Source of the DNA: Verrucomicrobiales bacterium | GTDB lineage: Bacteria; Verrucomicrobiota; Verrucomicrobiia; Limisphaerales; UBA1100 | Assembly: GCA_011523245.1 (NCBI GenBank) | Contig: WTHG01000023.1 | Span: 1 to 9,470 of the forward strand | Reading direction: 5' to 3' | DNA: 9,470 bases | In this document: one piece after another, positions 7,397 to 9,470 of the stretch | Layout of the letters: each line of letters opens with the position of its first letter | Numbering within the stretch: the stretch's first letter is position 1 | Translations under genes and position numbers: made by a program | Notes under the pieces: generated by a model | What the model was told of the DNA's origin: nothing | The model's input: only the letters and a program-made list of their open reading frames with translations | The model's database searches: none

Positions 7397-8182
7397 TTAG
7401 GATAGAGGTTCGCTAACGCGTTCCACGGTCAACGCCTTGCCAGTCGCGCCATCCACCTCCACCATCAGCCCCTGCAACAGTACGCGTTCTTTGGCCACAG
7501 GAAACCGGCGTGGCTGACTAGTCAGAAACTTTTCCACGACCGGCTCCCAATCGCGGCCCAGCACACTATCGTGCGGCCCCGTAAACCCCGCATCACACAG
7601 AAACGCGGTGCCGCCTGGGAAAATATATTCATCAGCCGTTTGCACATGCGTATGAGTGCCCACTACCACGCTCACGTGGCCATCAAGCATCCTCGCCATG
7701 GCGATCTTTTCGCTGGTGGCTTCGGCATGAAAATCGAGCAGGATAACCGGCGCTATCGGCGTCAGTTTCCTAACCTCCTCCTTGACGCGTCGAAACGGAT
7801 TGTCCAGTTCGCCGCGCATGAATGTATTCCCCTGCGCATTGATCACCCCCACTGTGGGTTGGCCAGCGCGCTCGATCACCGTACTGCCCTGGCCCGGGGT
7901 GCCGATCGGATAATTCACCGGCCGCACAAAGCGCGACTCCTCTTCGAGCAATGTCTCCACCTCTTTTTGATCCCAGAGATGATCCCCGCAGGTGATCACA
8001 TCTACGCCCGCCGCATAAATCTCCGCTGCTGTATCCGGCGTGATGCCGTTGCCGCCGGCGGAATTTTCCCCGTTAGCCACCACCACATCCAGCCCGTGCT
8101 GTGCCCGCAGGCCAGGCAACAGCTCTGCCAACGCCCTTCGTCCAGGCGAGCCCACGATGTCGCCAATGAACAACAGCTTCAT
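7397..8182 (-). CDS. ymdB: YmdB family metallophosphoesterase (TIGR00282-like)
   Basis: Calcineurin-like metallophosphoesterase of the YmdB family. The Bacillus subtilis member is reported to hydrolyse cyclic AMP and to influence biofilm and motility decisions. The 261-residue length matches. The N-terminus MKLLFIGDIVGSPGR contains metal ligand D8. ANGENSAGGNG supplies E39 and N40. DFHAEATSEK supplies H152, and GTHTHVQTADE supplies H177 and H179. The usual T-x-GNH-x-W motif is TCGDHLW here, so the expected metal-ligand asparagine is D67, followed by the catalytic H68. The ATG start is fixed by the family N-terminus. No Shine-Dalgarno is evident. It is the first gene of the minus-strand series, 77 bp from the divergent DUF3500 gene and 51 bp before yicC, so the operon promoter most likely lies in 8183-8259 or just inside the neighbour. 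The substrate in this organism is unknown. Confidence 0.93.
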   Translation of the reverse strand: MKLLFIGDIVGSPGRRALAELLPGLRAQHGLDVVVANGENSAGGNGITPDTAAEIYAAGVDVITCGDHLWDQKEVETLLEEESRFVRPVNYPIGTPGQGSTVIERAGQPTVGVINAQGNTFMRGELDNPFRRVKEEVRKLTPIAPVILLDFHAEATSEKIAMARMLDGHVSVVVGTHTHVQTADEYIFPGGTAFLCDAGFTGPHDSVLGRDWEPVVEKFLTSQPRRFPVAKERVLLQGLMVEVDGATGKALTVERVSEPLS

Positions 8183-8259
8183 GAGCCGACTCTAGCTGTT
8201 GTCTCATCGGGGCGCAATCTGCTTGTCATTCCCGTTCCGTTCCGCACAATCGGCGGCCC
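8183..8259. promoter_or_regulatory. Divergent intergenic region, probable promoter region
   Basis: The 77 bp between the divergent ymdB and DUF3500 starts should carry promoters for both. On the plus strand, TTGTCA (8223-8228) and CACAAT (8245-8250) are spaced 16 bp apart and match the sigma-70 consensus 5/6 and 4/6. They would start transcription at or within a few bases of the DUF3500 ATG, giving an almost leaderless mRNA. On the minus strand a weaker TTGCGC / TAGAGT pair with 17-bp spacing would likewise start close to the ymdB ATG. Both are eye matches in a short region and may be chance. No operator palindrome or sigma-54 motif was seen. Confidence 0.25.
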
Positions 8260-9291
8260 ATGAAATTCGCACGTATTCTGGCTGCAGCCGCAGCGCTGAC
8301 GTTTATTTCCCACGCCCAAGCTGAAAATGTGACGGCCAACATGGCCAAGGCCGCCGACGCTTTGATCGCTAGTCTTGATGCCAAACAGAAAGCACAGGCC
8401 TTGTTTAAGTTTGATGGCGAAGAACGCACCTACTGGCATTTCATTCCCGCCGAGATGCTTAAGGGCGGCGGTCGCAAAGGTCTGCAGATCGAGCACATGA
8501 CCGGCCAGCAACGTGAACTGACCCACGCTCTGCTCAAGACTGTGCTCAGCGAATCAGGCCACACCAAAGTGAAGAACATCATGTTTCTGGAAGACATCCT
8601 GCACATGCTCGAGGGCAAGAATCGCCGTTTTGTGCGGGACCGGGATGCCTACCATATTCTCGTGTTCGGTAAACCCGGAAATAAAGGCGCATGGGGCTGG
8701 CGTTTCGAAGGCCACCATGTGTCGCTGAATTACACCATCGTCAACGGCAAACTCAGCGTGGTGCCGTCATTCCTCGCCAGCAATCCGGCCGTGGCGGATT
8801 TCGGGCCGGGCCGCAAATTGATTGCCTTGGAAGCCGAAGAATTCGCCGCCCGCGCACTCCGCACCTCCCTCACCGCCGCACAGGTCAAGCAGGCCGTGAT
8901 CGCTGAAAAAGCGCCGCGCGATATTCTCACCTCCGCCCTGCCTTCAGTGGAGGCGATGGAAAAATCCGGCATCGGCTACGGCGATCTGGACAAAAGCCAA
9001 CAGGCCCAACTCACCAAGCTCATTCAGGAATACATCAATCGCCACCGTGCCGTCGTCGCCAAGGAAGACTGGGCCAAGATCGAGAAAGCCGGACTGGCCA
9101 AAATTCGGTTCTCCTGGGCCGGCAGCACCAAGGCCTTTGAGCCACACTACTACCGTATTCAAGGGCCGACCTTCCTGCTCGAATATGCCAACACGCAGAA
9201 CGGCTCCAACCACATTCACGCCACCTGGCGCGATTTCCAAGGCGACTTCGGCCGCGACATCCTACGCGAACATTTCAAAAAGGCGCACTAA
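8260..9291 (+). CDS. Secreted DUF3500 domain-containing protein of unknown function
   Basis: A 343-residue protein with a signal peptide: basic start MKFAR, hydrophobic segment ILAAAAALTFI, and a likely signal peptidase I site after HAQA (residue 21). It should be exported to the periplasm or beyond. It matches DUF3500 as I recall that family. The features seen are FDGEERTYWHFIP (51-63), WGWRFEGHHVSLNYT (145-159), and a C-terminal block with EPHYYRIQGPTFLLEY (294-309) and NHIHATWRDFQGDFG (317-331). The clustered histidines (H152, H153, H296, H318, H320) with conserved Trp, Glu and Asp residues resemble a metal or ligand site, but that is inference and no reaction is known to me. No Shine-Dalgarno precedes the ATG (CGGCGGCCC). 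It is transcribed divergently from ymdB. No lipobox cysteine is present. Confidence 0.88.
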   Translation: MKFARILAAAAALTFISHAQAENVTANMAKAADALIASLDAKQKAQALFKFDGEERTYWHFIPAEMLKGGGRKGLQIEHMTGQQRELTHALLKTVLSESGHTKVKNIMFLEDILHMLEGKNRRFVRDRDAYHILVFGKPGNKGAWGWRFEGHHVSLNYTIVNGKLSVVPSFLASNPAVADFGPGRKLIALEAEEFAARALRTSLTAAQVKQAVIAEKAPRDILTSALPSVEAMEKSGIGYGDLDKSQQAQLTKLIQEYINRHRAVVAKEDWAKIEKAGLAKIRFSWAGSTKAFEPHYYRIQGPTFLLEYANTQNGSNHIHATWRDFQGDFGRDILREHFKKAH

Positions 9292-9324
9292 ACTTCCCGC
9301 CGTTCAATTCAAATTGGCTAGAGG

Positions 9325-9470
9325 GTTTTCCACCTGATGGATGATGCTGTTTCCCAATCCGACACGCCGCCGACCCTCAATGTCGGGGATCGAGTTGAAC
9401 TGACGATCGACGACATGGCCTTCGGCGGCGTGTCGGATTGGGAAACAGCATCATCCATCAGGTGGAAAAC
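9325..9470. repeat. Perfect 49-bp inverted repeat at the window end, likely fold-back artefact
   Basis: Positions 9325-9373 and 9422-9470 are exact reverse complements over 49 bases, separated by a 48-base spacer (9374-9421). The left arm starts with GTTTTCCACCTGATGG and the right arm ends with CCATCAGGTGGAAAAC on the final base of the window, so the arm may extend further. Position 9374 against 9421 is the first mismatch. The left arm contains the start codon of the TRAM gene, and the right arm interrupts that gene's domain. This is the structure expected of a template-switch or palindromic contig-end artefact rather than a terminator. Confidence 0.95.
9337..9470 (+). CDS. N-terminal fragment of a TRAM-domain protein, probably RlmD-type 23S rRNA uracil-5-methyltransferase
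   Basis: The frame opens at the ATG at 9337, with GAGGG at 9321-9325 as a possible ribosome site 11 nt upstream, and stays open to the window end (44 complete codons). Residues 14-31 (LNVGDRVELTIDDMAFGG) look like the start of a TRAM RNA-binding domain, as found at the N-terminus of RlmD/RumA-type methyltransferases, where GG-x-GVAR would be expected next. Instead the frame continues VSDWETASSIRW, which is translated from the inverted copy of this gene's own start (9422-9470). Residues after about 31 are therefore probably not genuine. A stand-alone TRAM protein or another TRAM-containing enzyme cannot be excluded from so short a fragment. Confidence 0.6.
   Translation, partial: MDDAVSQSDTPPTLNVGDRVELTIDDMAFGGVSDWETASSIRWK

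Noticed and set aside
8183..8259. Sigma-54 (-24/-12) promoter that the local NtrC-class regulator could activate
   Set aside because: No GG-N10-GC arrangement resembling TGGCAC-N5-TTGC was found here by eye, nor in the other intergenic gaps of the window.
7571..8263. Plus-strand open frame of 230 codons
   Set aside because: Antisense to ymdB, whose metal-site motifs are clear; no domain seen.
8179..8526. Minus-strand open frame of 115 codons that could extend the operon upstream of ymdB
   Set aside because: Antisense to the signal peptide and N-terminus of the DUF3500 gene, with no recognisable motif; the DUF3500 reading is strongly supported.
9325..9470. The large hairpin read as a transcription terminator, MITE or retron-like structure
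   Set aside because: The stem is far too long for a terminator, lacks a T-tract, contains the start of a coding gene, interrupts that gene's domain and ends exactly at the window edge; an artefact explains all of this.
1..9470. Defence system, mobile element or CRISPR array
   Set aside because: Every sizeable stretch is accounted for by recognised chromosomal genes; no direct-repeat array, transposase, integrase or toxin-antitoxin pair was seen.

Overview
The window looks like a chromosomal segment from a Verrucomicrobia-like bacterium, possibly near the Pedosphaera/Limisphaerales group. That placement is an inference from recalled gene content and protein style (DUF3500 protein, stand-alone CoaC, HpnD beside a sigma-54 two-component system); no search was run. 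The DNA is moderately GC-rich and densely coded. I see no tRNA, rRNA, CRISPR array, transposase or phage gene.

Layout. Nine genes lie head-to-tail on the minus strand from 8182 down to 1. In transcription order they are ymdB-like phosphodiesterase, yicC-like endoribonuclease, gmk, coaC (decarboxylase only), a membrane histidine kinase, an NtrC-class sigma-54 response regulator, an HpnD-like squalene/phytoene synthase, dapF, and dapA (cut by the left edge). Most junctions overlap or have very short gaps: yicC/gmk and gmk/coaC share one base, kinase/regulator overlap by 4 bp, and regulator/hpnD overlap by 8 bp. The longest gaps are 51 bp (ymdB/yicC) and 45 bp (dapF/dapA). This fits one long operon, possibly with internal promoters. 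A divergent 77-bp spacer (8183-8259) separates it from a plus-strand gene for a secreted DUF3500 protein. A plus-strand TRAM-domain gene, probably the N-terminus of an RlmD-type 23S rRNA methyltransferase, then starts at 9337.

How the genes work together. The operon mixes RNA turnover (YmdB, YicC), nucleotide and coenzyme A synthesis (Gmk, CoaC), a transcriptional signalling pair, isoprenoid/hopanoid precursor synthesis (HpnD) and the meso-diaminopimelate/lysine branch (DapF, DapA). The block yicC-gmk-coaC resembles the widespread yicC-gmk-rpoZ-coaBC order but lacks rpoZ and the coaB half. The two-component system is translationally linked to hpnD, which suggests co-expression but does not show that hpnD is its target.

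The right end needs caution. Positions 9325-9373 and 9422-9470 form a perfect 49-bp inverted repeat that reaches the last base. It breaks the TRAM gene exactly where the family match should continue. This is most simply an assembly or amplification fold-back, so sequence from about 9430 onward should not be trusted as real downstream DNA. I did not find a clearly new biological system here. The points most worth a second look are the fold-back end, the embedded sigma-54 signalling pair with an unclassified membrane sensor, and the uncharacterised secreted DUF3500 protein.
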